From an uncultured Roseiflexaceae bacterium (lineage in GTDB: Bacteria > Chloroflexota > Chloroflexia > Chloroflexales > Roseiflexaceae), in the NCBI GenBank assembly GCA_937974195.1, contig CALJIC010000349.1, positions 1 through 64,000 of the forward strand: DNA of 64,000 bases, written 5' to 3'. The notes beneath the pieces were generated by a model, which saw only the letters and a list, made by a program, of their open reading frames with translations, searched no databases and was not told the origin of the DNA. Below are positions 8,451 to 17,571 of this stretch, in pieces (position 1 is the stretch's first letter; every line of letters begins with the position of its first letter). Both the position numbers and the translations under genes were made by a program.

Positions 8451-8523
8451 GACGGCACATGCTCGTGATGAGCGTCATATGAGCTGCCGGAGGCGCTCCG
8501 CAGGGAGCGTCTCTCCTTCTACT

Positions 8524-9174
8524 ATGCTGGTCACCACACAGGCTTCTTCGGCACCGCCGCTCGCCATCGACATCCGGCCCGCGCGGATGGATGACATCTA
8601 CCCGATCCTGCGGCTTCACCGCGAGGCGTTCGCCGACAAGTTCGGCGCGGCGTTCGGGGCCAACGGCGCGGCGCGCGGGATCGAGGCCATGGCCGAGGCC
8701 TGGCGCCGGCAGGGCATCAGCGCGCTGCGCGGGATGATCGTGGCGGTGGCCGACGGGGAGGTGATCGGCACGATCTCGCTCCGCACGTGGGAGATGGGCA
8801 ACGACAGCAGCGGGGCGGCCGAGCTGGCCTTCCACCAGGTGCTCGGCATCTGGGGCGCGCTGCGCTCGATCTTCGCGCTCTCGCTGCTCGACCACCAGAT
8901 CGAGCGGGGCGAGGGCTACATCACCGACGTGGCGGTCCACGGGCGCTACCGCCGCCGCGGGGTGGCCCGGGCGCTGCTGGCGCGCGCCGAGGAGGACGCC
9001 CGGCTGCGCAACAAGCGCTACCTCGGCCTGTACGTCAGCGCCGCGAACAGCGCCGCGCGCAGGCTCTACACGCGGGCCGGCTTCGCCGAGCGCCAGGTGC
9101 GCCGCTCGTGGCTCGCCGGCTGGGTGCTGCGCCAGCATAAGTGGATCTATATGCGCAAGGATCTCACCGAGTGA
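8524..9174 (+). CDS. GNAT-family N-acetyltransferase
   Basis: A 216-residue protein. The acetyl-CoA loop is visible as RYRRRGVARALL (about residues 141-152), followed by the C-terminal GNAT segment with YVSAANSAARRLYxRAGF. The start at 8524 is the ATG closest to the domain; an ATG at 8479 is an alternative because neither has a strong ribosome site. The family acetylates amines of small molecules or proteins. The substrate cannot be told from sequence. Confidence 0.8.
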   Translation: MLVTTQASSAPPLAIDIRPARMDDIYPILRLHREAFADKFGAAFGANGAARGIEAMAEAWRRQGISALRGMIVAVADGEVIGTISLRTWEMGNDSSGAAELAFHQVLGIWGALRSIFALSLLDHQIERGEGYITDVAVHGRYRRRGVARALLARAEEDARLRNKRYLGLYVSAANSAARRLYTRAGFAERQVRRSWLAGWVLRQHKWIYMRKDLTE

Positions 9175-9203
9175 GGCCCTGCGCGCAGTGTGGGCATTCC
9201 GCC

Positions 9204-9274
9204 CGTAGGGGAGCAGCGCGCTGCGCCCCAACGAGGCGACTGGTATGGGCGCGGCACGCTGCGCCCCAACGAGG
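9204..9274. repeat. Hairpin plus direct repeat upstream of gdh
   Basis: An 18-bp direct repeat CGCTGCGCCCCAACGAGG lies at 9219-9236 and 9257-9274. The first copy also pairs with the preceding GTAGGGGAGCAGCG to form a hairpin. The second copy overlaps the gdh ribosome site. The same CTGCGCCCC core is at 6489-6550. Confidence 0.6.
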
Positions 9275-9282
9275 AGCAGACA

Positions 9283-10548
9283 ATGGCGTCTGACCGCGAT
9301 AACCCCTTTCTCATCGCTCAGCAGCAGTTCGACCGCGCTGCTGAGATGCTTGACATCCCGCAGAGCATCCGCGAGGTGCTCCGCGTGCCGCGCCGCGAGC
9401 TGACGGTGCGCTTCCCGGTGCAGATGGACGACGGCAGCACGCGCGTGTTCACCGGCTACCGCGTGCAGCACGACCTATCGCGCGGCCCGGCCAAGGGCGG
9501 CATCCGCTACCACCCCAGCGTCGACCTCGACGAGGTGCGCGCGCTGGCGATGTGGATGACCTGGAAGTGCGCGCTGGTCAACATCCCCTACGGCGGCGCG
9601 AAGGGCGGCGTCGTGGTGGACCCGGCGCAGCTCTCGCGGGCCGAGATCGAGCGCCTCACCCGCCGCTTCGCCACCGAGATCAGCATCATCGTCGGCCCGG
9701 AGCGCGACATCCCGGCGCCGGACGTCAACACTGACCCGCAGATCATGGCGTGGTTCATGGACACGCTGTCGATGCACGAGGGCCACACGATCAACGCGGT
9801 GGTCACCGGCAAGCCGGTGCAGGTCGGCGGGTCGCTGGGGCGCGTTGAGGCCACCGGCCGCGGCGTGAGCCTGATGGTGCGCGAGTGGGCGCGGCGCGCC
9901 GGGCGCAACCTGGAGGATCTGCGGGTGATCGTGCAGGGCTTCGGCAATGTGGGCGGGGTGGCCGCGCAGCTCCTCTCCGAGATGGGCTGCAAGGTGATCG
10001 GTATCGGCGACGCCAGCGGCGGCTACGTGCGCGGCAGCGGCCTCGATGTGGCCGCGATGCGCCGCCACGCGGCCGCGCACCCGCGCCGGCTGCTCGAGGG
10101 CTACCAGGCGCCCGGGCTGGAGCGCGTCGGGGCGCAGGAGCTGCTCGAGGTCGCCTGCGACGTGCTCGTGCCGGCGGCGCTGGAGAACCAGATCACCGGC
10201 CGCAACGCCGAGCGCATCCAGGCCGAGGTGATCGTTGAGGGCGCCAACGGCCCGACGACCCCGGAGGCCGACGCGATCCTGGAGGAGCGCGGGATCACCG
10301 TCGTGCCGGACATCCTGGCCAACGCCGGCGGCGTCACGGTCAGCTACTTCGAGTGGGTGCAGGGGCTGCAGTCCTTCTTCTGGGACGAGCGCGACGTGAA
10401 CGCCCGCCTCGAGCGGATCATGGTCGGCGCATTCAACCAGGTGTACGAGCTGAGCCGGGAGCGCGGCATCCCGATGCGCCTGGCGGCCTACCTGCTGGCG
10501 GTGCGCCGCGTCGCGGACGCCGCGCTGACCCGCGGGGTGTACCCCTAG
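9283..10548 (+). CDS. gdhA: Glutamate dehydrogenase (Glu/Leu/Phe/Val family)
   Basis: A 421-residue oxidoreductase that interconverts glutamate and 2-oxoglutarate plus ammonia. The ATG at 9283 has a GAGGAG site. The N-terminal domain has the substrate-binding GGAKGG with the catalytic Lys region, and PAPDVNT. The C-terminal Rossmann domain has VQGFGNVGG, and EGANGPTTPEAD follows. The length matches hexameric bacterial and archaeal enzymes. Cofactor preference (NAD or NADP) is not clear from the motif alone. It appears monocistronic with a hairpin downstream. Confidence 0.93.
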   Translation: MASDRDNPFLIAQQQFDRAAEMLDIPQSIREVLRVPRRELTVRFPVQMDDGSTRVFTGYRVQHDLSRGPAKGGIRYHPSVDLDEVRALAMWMTWKCALVNIPYGGAKGGVVVDPAQLSRAEIERLTRRFATEISIIVGPERDIPAPDVNTDPQIMAWFMDTLSMHEGHTINAVVTGKPVQVGGSLGRVEATGRGVSLMVREWARRAGRNLEDLRVIVQGFGNVGGVAAQLLSEMGCKVIGIGDASGGYVRGSGLDVAAMRRHAAAHPRRLLEGYQAPGLERVGAQELLEVACDVLVPAALENQITGRNAERIQAEVIVEGANGPTTPEADAILEERGITVVPDILANAGGVTVSYFEWVQGLQSFFWDERDVNARLERIMVGAFNQVYELSRERGIPMRLAAYLLAVRRVADAALTRGVYP

Positions 10549-10589
10549 GCGACGCCTTCTCCCTCTGGCGGAGGCAGCCCTGGAGGGCT

Positions 10590-10611
10590 CGGGGAGGCGC
10601 CAGCCTCCCCG
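10590..10611. terminator. Hairpin between convergent gdh and uidA
   Basis: A 9-bp GC-rich stem (10590-10598 with 10603-10611) and a GCCA loop, followed by CAATCTTTC. Near-copies of this stem are at 61880-61901 and 47245-47267. Confidence 0.65.
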
Positions 10612-10628
10612 CAATCTTTCCTCCCTGT

Positions 10629-12410
10629 CTACGAAGTGGTGCGGCCGGCGCCCCAGAACTCGCGCAGGACGTGCGCCGCCATCTTGGGCTGGCGCGCGCG
10701 GGTGAAGACGCCCTTCAGGTTCGTCCCTCCCACGCGCATCGGGCTCTGCACCGCCGCGAAGTCAGCGAAGTTCCAGACCTGCATGCCGGCCACATACTCC
10801 TTGCGCGCCGCCACCTCCAGGTAGCCGCGGATGAGCGCCGCCTGGTACTCCTCCGACCACATCAGCGCCGGGTGCCCGTGCATGCCGGCCACCGTGTCGG
10901 CGCCGAACTCGGTCACGATCACCGGCCGGTTGAAGGTGGCCCAGAGGTCGTCGAGCTCCCGGTCGAGGTGCTCCAGCGCCTTCTCCAGCTCGCCGCCGAA
11001 CACGTACCAGCCCCAGTAGCGGTTCACGCAGATCACGTCGCACTCGCGCATCCAGTCGTTCGGGGCGCCCATCACCCCCGCCAGCGTGACCGGGCGGGTC
11101 GGGTCGAGCTGGCGCGCGCGGCGCACCAGCGTCTCCAGGAACGCGCGCCCGCGCTCGATCGTCGGGTCCACCTCGCCGCTCGGCGTCGCCCGGCGCAGGT
11201 CGCGCGGCAGCGGCTCGTTCGCCACGCTCCACATCACAACGCTCGGGTGGTTCTTGTCGCGCGCGATGAGCTCGTCGAGCTGCTGCAGGCACACGCGCAG
11301 GCGCTCGGCGGCGTGCTCCTCGCTCTCGAACTGCAGGTTGGTCGCCGGGGTCTCGTCGATGATCAGGAAGCCCTCGCGGTCGGCCAGCTGCATCTCCTCC
11401 TCGCTGTACGGGTAGTGCGCGGTGCGGTAGGTGTTGGCGCCCGTCCAGCGCATCAGCTGGTAGTCCTTGACCAGCACGGGCAGGTTGAGGCCCTTGCCGC
11501 TGGCGAAGAAGTCCTCGTGGCGCCCGTAGCCGTTGAGCTGCACCGGCCGGCCGTTGAGCAGGATCTTGCCGCCCTGCACTTCGATCGTGCGGATGCCGAC
11601 CTGCAGGGTGTAGCGGTCGTCCCCGGCCGTGACGGTCAGGTCGTAGAGAAACGGGTCCTTGTCGGACCAGAGCCGGGCCTCGGGGACGGTCAGGGTCGCC
11701 TCGGCCACGCCCTCGGCGAACGAGAGCTCGGCCCGCACGCTGCGGCCGCCGCCGGTCAGCACCGCGCTGCCGCTCGCGGCCAGCGCCTGGTTCAGACGGG
11801 CGGTCACCTTCACCATCCCGTCGGCGCCGCTGATCCCGGTGACCACCGTCACGTCCTCGATGTGGGTCGGCGGGACGCTGAAGAGCACCACCGGGCGGTG
11901 CAGCCCGGCGAAGGGGAAGAAGTCGTAGCTGGTGCGCGGGTAGCTGGCGAGCATGCCGCCGCCGAGCGGGGAGCTCAGGTTAGCGGACGGCACCCGCGTT
12001 GGCTGCAGGTGGTTCTCGACGCTGATGACGATCAGGTTCTCCGCGTCCCACTGGACCACATCGGTGATATCGAAGGCGAACGGCAGGTGCCCGCCCTCGT
12101 GCGAGCCGACCTCCACGCCGTTGATGTAGATCGTCGCCCGGTAGCAGGCCGACCCGACGCGGATGAAGACGCGCTGCCCGCGCCAGCCGGCGGGGATGTA
12201 GGTGCGGCGGGCGTACCAGCTCAGGCCGAAGTAGTTGAACAGGTCCTCGTACTGCTCGTTCCAGCTTCCCGGCACGGCGATCGGGCGGGCCTGCGTGAGG
12301 CCGTTGAACCACCCGCTCTGCGCCCCGACCTCCTCGGGGTCGGGCTGGAAATCCCAGATGCCGGACAGGTCGAGCCGGTTACGCACATCGTTCTGGATCG
12401 GGTACAGCAT
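10629..12410 (-). CDS. uidA: Beta-glucuronidase (GH2)
   Basis: A 593-residue cytoplasmic glycoside hydrolase. The ATG at 12410 follows a perfect GAGGAGGT site. The sugar-binding (about 1-180), immunoglobulin-like (181-275) and TIM-barrel (276-593) domains align along the E. coli enzyme. The acid/base Glu399 lies in VANEP and the nucleophile Glu501 in VTEFGAD. The NLK triplet at 564-566 matches the NxK motif that binds the uronate carboxylate, which separates glucuronidases from beta-galactosidases. It releases glucuronate from conjugates or plant glycans. A TATAAT lies upstream on the minus strand (12482-12477). Confidence 0.93.
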   Translation of the reverse strand: MLYPIQNDVRNRLDLSGIWDFQPDPEEVGAQSGWFNGLTQARPIAVPGSWNEQYEDLFNYFGLSWYARRTYIPAGWRGQRVFIRVGSACYRATIYINGVEVGSHEGGHLPFAFDITDVVQWDAENLIVISVENHLQPTRVPSANLSSPLGGGMLASYPRTSYDFFPFAGLHRPVVLFSVPPTHIEDVTVVTGISGADGMVKVTARLNQALAASGSAVLTGGGRSVRAELSFAEGVAEATLTVPEARLWSDKDPFLYDLTVTAGDDRYTLQVGIRTIEVQGGKILLNGRPVQLNGYGRHEDFFASGKGLNLPVLVKDYQLMRWTGANTYRTAHYPYSEEEMQLADREGFLIIDETPATNLQFESEEHAAERLRVCLQQLDELIARDKNHPSVVMWSVANEPLPRDLRRATPSGEVDPTIERGRAFLETLVRRARQLDPTRPVTLAGVMGAPNDWMRECDVICVNRYWGWYVFGGELEKALEHLDRELDDLWATFNRPVIVTEFGADTVAGMHGHPALMWSEEYQAALIRGYLEVAARKEYVAGMQVWNFADFAAVQSPMRVGGTNLKGVFTRARQPKMAAHVLREFWGAGRTTS

Positions 12411-12611
12411 GCTACCTCCTCGGGCCGCGCAGGGGATACGGGCCGGCGCACCCGCGGCCGGCCTCCGCAGCGGTCGATTATACCCACCAACGCTGGCGCT
12501 CTGGCCCGCTCTGTCCCGGCGTGCCTCGCACCTTTCAGGAAGGAAGGCGGGCAGCCGGGCTCCGGCGTCGCCGTGCTCGGCCTGATCTCTTCGGCTGCGG
12601 GGCGCGACCCG

Positions 12612-12620
12612 TGGTAAGCT
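12612..12620 (+). promoter_or_regulatory. Extended -10 upstream of the Nudix gene
   Basis: TGGTAAGCT lies 70 bp before the start codon. It is a weak -10, but it matches the TGGTAnnnT pattern seen in front of many genes here. Confidence 0.4.
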
Positions 12621-12689
12621 TATGTCTGCGCGGGCGCTGGACGCCGCGCGATGGCGTGCGACCGAAGCTGAAGGAGCAGTGAGCCCAAT

Positions 12690-13304
12690 ATGACCAGGCT
12701 GCCACAGGCGATCGAGGCGGAGGTGGCCGAGCTGGCGCGGCGCTACGGGACACCGCGCCGCGTCGAGGCGACGCTGGCCGGCCGGCCGTTCCACCCGCTC
12801 TCACTCGAGGATCGCTACGGCGAGGTGTGTATGGTGGTGCGGCGCACCAACGGCCGGATCCTCACGGCGATTAAGTCTTTCTACCCATCCGGCGCGTTCC
12901 GGCTGCTGACCGGCGGCGTGAACCACGGCGAGGGGATCGAAGCGGCGCTGCTGCGCGAGACGCGCGAGGAGACCGGGCTGGAGGTGGCGGTGCGGCGCTT
13001 CCTGGCAGTGATCGAGTACCGCCGGCCGCCCGACGGCGATGTGTCCGCGCCGCCGGACGGGCCGGACTTCGTCACCTTCGCCTTTCTGCTGGACGAGCTC
13101 GGCGGCGTGCTCGGCAATCAGGACGAGGGCGAGCGGATCGCCGAGTTCCGCGAGGTGGCGGTGGACGAGCTGCCGCTGCTGGCCGAGCGCCTCGATCAGG
13201 CGCCCGACGCCGACGCGCCCGAGGTCGGCGGGAACTGGCGCGACTGGGGCCGCTTCCGCGCCGTGGTCCACCGGGTTGTGCACGCCGCGCTGACATCGCC
13301 ATGA
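12690..13304 (+). CDS. Nudix hydrolase
   Basis: A 204-residue pyrophosphohydrolase-type protein. A full Nudix box (G-x5-E-x7-REx2EE-x-G) spans about residues 72-95, including RETREETG. The domain is preceded by an N-terminal helix of about 30 residues. The substrate is unknown; NDP-sugars and coenzymes are common in the family. Its stop overlaps the next gene's ATG (ATGA at 13301-13304), so the two are translationally coupled. AAGGAG lies rather far (about 14 nt) from the ATG. Confidence 0.85.
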   Translation: MTRLPQAIEAEVAELARRYGTPRRVEATLAGRPFHPLSLEDRYGEVCMVVRRTNGRILTAIKSFYPSGAFRLLTGGVNHGEGIEAALLRETREETGLEVAVRRFLAVIEYRRPPDGDVSAPPDGPDFVTFAFLLDELGGVLGNQDEGERIAEFREVAVDELPLLAERLDQAPDADAPEVGGNWRDWGRFRAVVHRVVHAALTSP

Positions 13305-13651
13305 ATCGCGGCCATCGGCCGGCGGCTGGCGGCCATCTGCTCAGCCGCGAGGGGCTGCGCCGGGCCGCGGTGGCGCTTGGGGCGGCGCTCGTCGCTGGGG
13401 CGCTGGCGTACCTGGCCGTGCGCGGAGTCGGGGCCGCTCTGCTCTTCGTCCAGCAGCAGCAGGTGCTGCAGGAGGTCGCGGGCACGCTCAGCGGCGGCAT
13501 CGAAGGGCTGGGGAGCAGCGACCTGCGCGCCGCGCGGCGCGAGCTGCAGCGGCTCGCCGCGGAGTACGAGCGGCGCAGCATTATCGCCGGGGGAGCGGCG
13601 GCGGCCGTCACGGCGCTGGCGGTCTACCTGCGGCTCGCCGATGGGCCGTAG
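13301..13651 (+). CDS. Small membrane protein of unknown function
   Basis: A 116-residue protein with one clear N-terminal helix (about residues 20-47, VALGAALVAGALAYLAV) and a second near the C-terminus (about 95-112). A polar stretch rich in Gln and Glu, perhaps coiled-coil, lies between them. It is coupled to the upstream Nudix gene and is followed within 25 bp by the IF-2B-like gene. The family is not recognised. Confidence 0.65.
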   Translation: MNRGHRPAAGGHLLSREGLRRAAVALGAALVAGALAYLAVRGVGAALLFVQQQQVLQEVAGTLSGGIEGLGSSDLRAARRELQRLAAEYERRSIIAGGAAAAVTALAVYLRLADGP

Positions 13652-13675
13652 AGCAAGGAGCGGGCGCAGGCTGTG

Positions 13676-14593
13676 ATGCATCTGAGCGACATCGTACGCT
13701 ACGACCGGGAGCGGGGCGCGGTTCTGGTGAGCCGCTGGCGGCCCGGGGAGCCCCGCGAGCTGGCGCTGGCGGGCGCGGCAGACGTGGCGTCCGCGCTCGC
13801 GCAGGGGGGCGCGGCCGACGGCGACGAGGCCCTGCGCCTCGCGGTGCTCGGCCTCGCGCTCGCCGCGCGCGCCGGGCGAGGCTGGCCGACCGACGCGCTG
13901 CGCGGGGCGCTGATCCAGGCCGGCGAGCGGCTGCGCGCCGCGTGGGCACCCGCCTGGGACGCGGCGGCCCTGAGCGACGGGCTCGCGCAGGCGGACCAGG
14001 CGGTCGTCGCCGGCGAGGACGCCGAGGCCGCGCTGCTGGCGCTCGCGGATCGTATGGCGCAGGCGTCCGACCGGGCGGCGGAGCGCTGCGGCCGCCACAC
14101 GGCCGACCTGCTGGACGACGGCGACCGTGTGCTGCTCCTGCCCCTGGGCGGAAGGCCGCTGGCCTGGGCTGTGCGCGCCGCCGTCCAGCACGGCCGGTCT
14201 GTGCAGCTCGCCGTCCCCGCCGGGATGGCGGAGAGCGAGGGCGCGCGCCGGCTGGCGGACTGGGCCCTCGCGGGCGGAGAGCTGCAGCCCCTCGACGACT
14301 GGAGCGGTGCCAGCATCTGCCTGGTCGAGGCCGTCTCAGTCGCGCCGGGCGGGGAGGTGGCGCTGCAGCCAGGGGGGCGGGAGGCCGTGGCGCGCGCCCG
14401 GCAGCACATGCCGGTCTACGCGCTCGCGCCCGGCGGGCCCCGCGGCGAGGCGCTGCCGGCGGGCGATGAGACCGCGGCCCCCGCGGAGATCAGCGCGATC
14501 GTGACCAGCCGCGGCATCTACCGCCCGGAGATGGTGTGGCGCCACCACAGCGACAGCGACGCGCCGCTCGACGTCATCCCGCTTCTGCCGTAG
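13676..14593 (+). CDS. Degenerate IF-2B/MtnA-like protein
   Basis: A 305-residue protein. The predicted order of elements follows the eIF2B-alpha/MtnA fold: a helical N-terminal half, then VLLLPLGGRPLAWAVRAA, then SRGIYRPE and APLDVIP near the end. In real 5-methylthioribose-1-phosphate isomerases these positions hold the THCNxG catalytic Cys loop, the TERG segment and NPAFDVTP with the catalytic Asp. Here the Cys is absent, so ordinary MtnA chemistry is unlikely. The relationship is my reading of sparse similarity. An alternative GTG start lies 3 nt upstream. Confidence 0.5.
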   Translation: MHLSDIVRYDRERGAVLVSRWRPGEPRELALAGAADVASALAQGGAADGDEALRLAVLGLALAARAGRGWPTDALRGALIQAGERLRAAWAPAWDAAALSDGLAQADQAVVAGEDAEAALLALADRMAQASDRAAERCGRHTADLLDDGDRVLLLPLGGRPLAWAVRAAVQHGRSVQLAVPAGMAESEGARRLADWALAGGELQPLDDWSGASICLVEAVSVAPGGEVALQPGGREAVARARQHMPVYALAPGGPRGEALPAGDETAAPAEISAIVTSRGIYRPEMVWRHHSDSDAPLDVIPLLP

Positions 14594-14594
14594 C

Positions 14595-15473
14595 TCAGGA
14601 CAGCCGCGCGCGCAGGTCGACGGAGGCGGCGTAGGCGAGCACGCCGATCAGCGCGGCGCTGAGCACGAGGTAGCCCTGGGCCCAGGGGCGCGGCCTGCGC
14701 CCGGCGGTCAGGCGGCCGAAGGCCCAGGCGAGCGCGGCGACGAGTAGCGGCGGGAGCGGCACGAGCCAGATGGCCGGCGAGCCATCCTCGGACGCCGCCG
14801 GCAGCAGGCCGAGCAGCGGCAGCGCGGCCAGCAGCACGAAGCCGAGCGATCGCAGCCGCAGCCCGATCGCCAGCAGGTCGCCGCCCGGCAGGGGCGCCCC
14901 TGGCCCGCCCACGGCGAACGGGCCGAGCTCGAGCAGCGGCGGGAGCGCGAGCAGCAGCGCCGCGGCGCCGATCAGGTAGAGCGCCCAGGCGAGCTGCGGC
15001 GCGGCCTCGTCGGGGCCCGCGGCGATCGCGCCGAGCTCGAGCGAGCCGACGCTCTGGGCCAGGACCAGCGCGGCGCCGAGGAGCGGGGGGTAGCCGTTGA
15101 GCGCCGCCGCCAGCCGTCGCACACCCCGAGCGGCCAACTCCTCAGCGCGCAGGTCGCGGGCCGCCACGAGCAGCCGCGGGCACTCGAGCAGCGCCACGAT
15201 CACCACCATGTCCACCGGCCGGCCGAAGGCCGCGGCGTACGGCAGTGGAAGCAGCGCCAGCGCGAGCCAGGGGGCCGCCAGGCCGAGGACCCCCTGCCAG
15301 CGAGCGACGCCCCCCGCAGACGCCGGCCGCTCGCCGGCGCCCTCCCCTCCCGCGGAGCGGCGGACGAGCAGGCCGGCCGCCCACAGGGCCGCGAAGGCCG
15401 CGAGGCCGCCCGGGTAGAGCAGAAGCCGGGCCCAGGCGCGGCCGAGCAGCGCCAGCAGCTCAGCGATCGTCAC
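14595..15473 (-). CDS. NuoH/HycD-like membrane protein (orphan)
   Basis: A 292-residue, highly hydrophobic protein with about eight helices. The GTG at 15473 overlaps the upstream gene by 14 nt. The segment LLECPRLLVAARDL through GYPPLLGAALVL resembles the quinone-side region of HycD/HyfC (NuoH family), where a 'PRF...LD.G...G..REL...EP.LL' pattern is usual. The Glu/Arg-rich loops of true NuoH are reduced. This assignment is tentative. No peripheral complex I or hydrogenase subunits lie nearby. Confidence 0.5.
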   Translation of the reverse strand: MTIAELLALLGRAWARLLLYPGGLAAFAALWAAGLLVRRSAGGEGAGERPASAGGVARWQGVLGLAAPWLALALLPLPYAAAFGRPVDMVVIVALLECPRLLVAARDLRAEELAARGVRRLAAALNGYPPLLGAALVLAQSVGSLELGAIAAGPDEAAPQLAWALYLIGAAALLLALPPLLELGPFAVGGPGAPLPGGDLLAIGLRLRSLGFVLLAALPLLGLLPAASEDGSPAIWLVPLPPLLVAALAWAFGRLTAGRRPRPWAQGYLVLSAALIGVLAYAASVDLRARLS

Positions 15474-17130
15474 CCGGGGCCTCCTCGCGGCGCGCCCGCG
15501 CGCCAAGCCAGGGCACCTCGTCGCGCAGGAGGGACAGAACGGCGCGCGGGCGCGCCCGCCCCTCGGAGCGAGCGCCCGTCTCCTGCTGCGCCGCCCCAGG
15601 CCCCCCGGCCGCCCCATCTCCCGCCCCGAGCTCGTCGCGCAGCCGGAGCGCCAGGTAGGCCAGCGCGCTCAGAATGAGCATCAGCGCCGCGACGGCGATC
15701 GAGGGCAGGGCGGTCACGCCCCGGCGGGCCGAGTCCACCGCGGCCAGCCCGACCCACGGCCAGATGTTGACGTCGCCGAAGACGCTCAGGCCGCCCTGCA
15801 GCTGCTCGATCGCCGGCTGGATCAGCGCCAGGACGACCACCGGCGCGAGCACGCCCAGGAGCAGGCTGGCGGCGCTGGCGATGAGCGTGGCGCGCCCCGC
15901 GCTGCGCCAGGAGCTGTCCAGCACGCACGCGCCGGCGCCGGCCGCCGCGGCGAGCCAGGCGACGGCTGCGAGCAGCGAGACTCCGCCGGCCACGCCGGCG
16001 CCGACGAGCATCCAGCACGCGACGAACGGCGCCGCGAAGGGGACGGCCGGCGTGAGCAGCCAGGGCGCCGCGGACCGGGCCAGGGCGAGCATCGACTCGG
16101 CTGCTGGCGCCTCGCCGGGGCTGCTGTCGCCGGTCCCCTGGGGCGCGTCGGGCTGCGCCGCTCCGCCGGCTGCCGCCTCTCTGTCCGCCGCGCTCATCAC
16201 CACGAAGGTGAGCGTCGCGTAGCACCCGGCCGCCAGCCCGGCCCCCGTGCTGAGGCCGAATCCCGCCAGGCCGAGGCCCAGCAGGCTGAGGGCGACCAGC
16301 CGGTATCTGCGGCCGGGGAGATCGCTCGTCAGCGCCGCAGCGCTGGTCCACAGCCCGGCCCCGCCGCCCAGCAGCAGCGCCGCGAACGACCAGCCCTCGT
16401 TCCAGGGGCCCAGGCTGTACAGCCGCGCCAGAGGATAGAGCCAGGCGATGCGGAGGGCCAGGAACGGCCAGTCCCGAAGGGCGTCTGAGGGGCGAGGATC
16501 TGCGCCCGCGCCAGCCGCGCGCTGGCCGTCGTCGAGCGGGAGCAGCGGCACGGCGGCGGCGAGCAGCACGAACCAGAAGACGAACCCGTCGAGCGCCGCG
16601 CCCGCGGCCGGGTCGTCGTAGCGCAGGCCGCCGCGCAGCGCCAGCGCGCCGTACCCGACGGCGAGGAGCGTCGCCGGGAGCAGGTGCAGCGCGCGCGGGG
16701 CCAGTGTGGCCGCCGAGGCGCCCGCGTGCCGCCCCGCCGCGCGAGCCAGCTCACGCAGGGCGCGTCGCCCAGACGGGGCCGCTGCGGGCGGGGCCTCCGC
16801 CGCGCCGGAGGGGCGTCGGGGCAGCGACAGGAGCGCGACGCCTATGTAGGCGGCGGCGATGATCGGGGTGAGCGACGTCAGATAGGCGATGGCGAGCAGG
16901 CCCGCGGCGAGGAGCGCGCGCCGGAAGGCAGGCGCGGCGCGCCCGATGACTGTCAGAGCCAGCCCGGCGAAGGTGGCGAACGCGAAGAACGTGCCCAGCG
17001 CGTCCACGACGATGGCCGGGGGCAGGGCGAGCGGCGCCCGCCGCGCCGCCCAGAGCAGGGCCAGCGCGCCAAGTGCGGCGGCGAGCGGCGCGGCGCTCTG
17101 CTTGAGATTGAGGCCCTGAAGGGAGTTCAT
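15460..17130 (-). CDS. Antiporter-like (NuoN/HyfB-type) membrane protein, divergent
   Basis: A 556-residue protein with about 13-14 hydrophobic helices, the usual size of NuoN, NuoL-core and HyfB proteins. The opening 'VVDALGTFFAFATFAGLALTV' recalls the start of this family. Central helices carry a few charged residues (RIAWLYPLARLYSLGPWNE). The last 60 residues are a soluble, low-complexity tail. It overlaps the NuoH-like gene by 14 nt, so the pair is coupled. An ion-translocating role is inference; the canonical Lys/Glu channel residues could not be placed with certainty. Confidence 0.5.
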   Translation of the reverse strand: MNSLQGLNLKQSAAPLAAALGALALLWAARRAPLALPPAIVVDALGTFFAFATFAGLALTVIGRAAPAFRRALLAAGLLAIAYLTSLTPIIAAAYIGVALLSLPRRPSGAAEAPPAAAPSGRRALRELARAAGRHAGASAATLAPRALHLLPATLLAVGYGALALRGGLRYDDPAAGAALDGFVFWFVLLAAAVPLLPLDDGQRAAGAGADPRPSDALRDWPFLALRIAWLYPLARLYSLGPWNEGWSFAALLLGGGAGLWTSAAALTSDLPGRRYRLVALSLLGLGLAGFGLSTGAGLAAGCYATLTFVVMSAADREAAAGGAAQPDAPQGTGDSSPGEAPAAESMLALARSAAPWLLTPAVPFAAPFVACWMLVGAGVAGGVSLLAAVAWLAAAAGAGACVLDSSWRSAGRATLIASAASLLLGVLAPVVVLALIQPAIEQLQGGLSVFGDVNIWPWVGLAAVDSARRGVTALPSIAVAALMLILSALAYLALRLRDELGAGDGAAGGPGAAQQETGARSEGRARPRAVLSLLRDEVPWLGARARREEAPGDDR

Positions 17131-17238
17131 CAGCGACCCGGCTATCGTGTGCGCTCAGAGCAGGCGGCAGCGATGATAGCCGGAAGCGCCCCGCATGTCA
17201 ATGGGAGAAGAGGGCGAGGCCACCGCGTACGTCTGCCG

Positions 17239-17571
17239 CTACATGTCCATCTGGCGGTTCGGCTGCATCATCTCGCGGCTGGCCTGGTTGGCCTCCTCCA
17301 TCAGGTTCCGCGCGGTCTGGTCGGCCTCGTCGAAGGCGCGCCGCGCCTTGCCCATCGCGTCCCCCTGGCCCGGCCGCAGCAGCCCGTGGTACAGGCCGAG
17401 CAGCAGGAACGTCGGCGGCCACTTGCCGACGAAGTCGGCGAGGTTCTTCCGCCCGGCGAGCTGGAACAGCGCCGAGGCCGCGATCGAGCCGACGCCCAGC
17501 GTGTACCAGACCCGGCTCGGCACCGAGTCGAGCAGCTCGAACACCGCGTTCTGCGGGCTCTGGTTCGTCAT
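17239..17571 (-). CDS. Small membrane-associated protein, unknown
   Basis: A 110-residue protein with two short hydrophobic stretches (about 23-38 and 50-62) followed by a charged amphipathic helix and a Met/Gln-rich end. The ATG at 17571 has a very good GGAGGAGGG site. No family is recognised. It lies upstream of the antiporter-like gene on the same strand with a gap of 108 bp, so it may or may not be in that operon. Confidence 0.65.
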   Translation of the reverse strand: MTNQSPQNAVFELLDSVPSRVWYTLGVGSIAASALFQLAGRKNLADFVGKWPPTFLLLGLYHGLLRPGQGDAMGKARRAFDEADQTARNLMEEANQASREMMQPNRQMDM

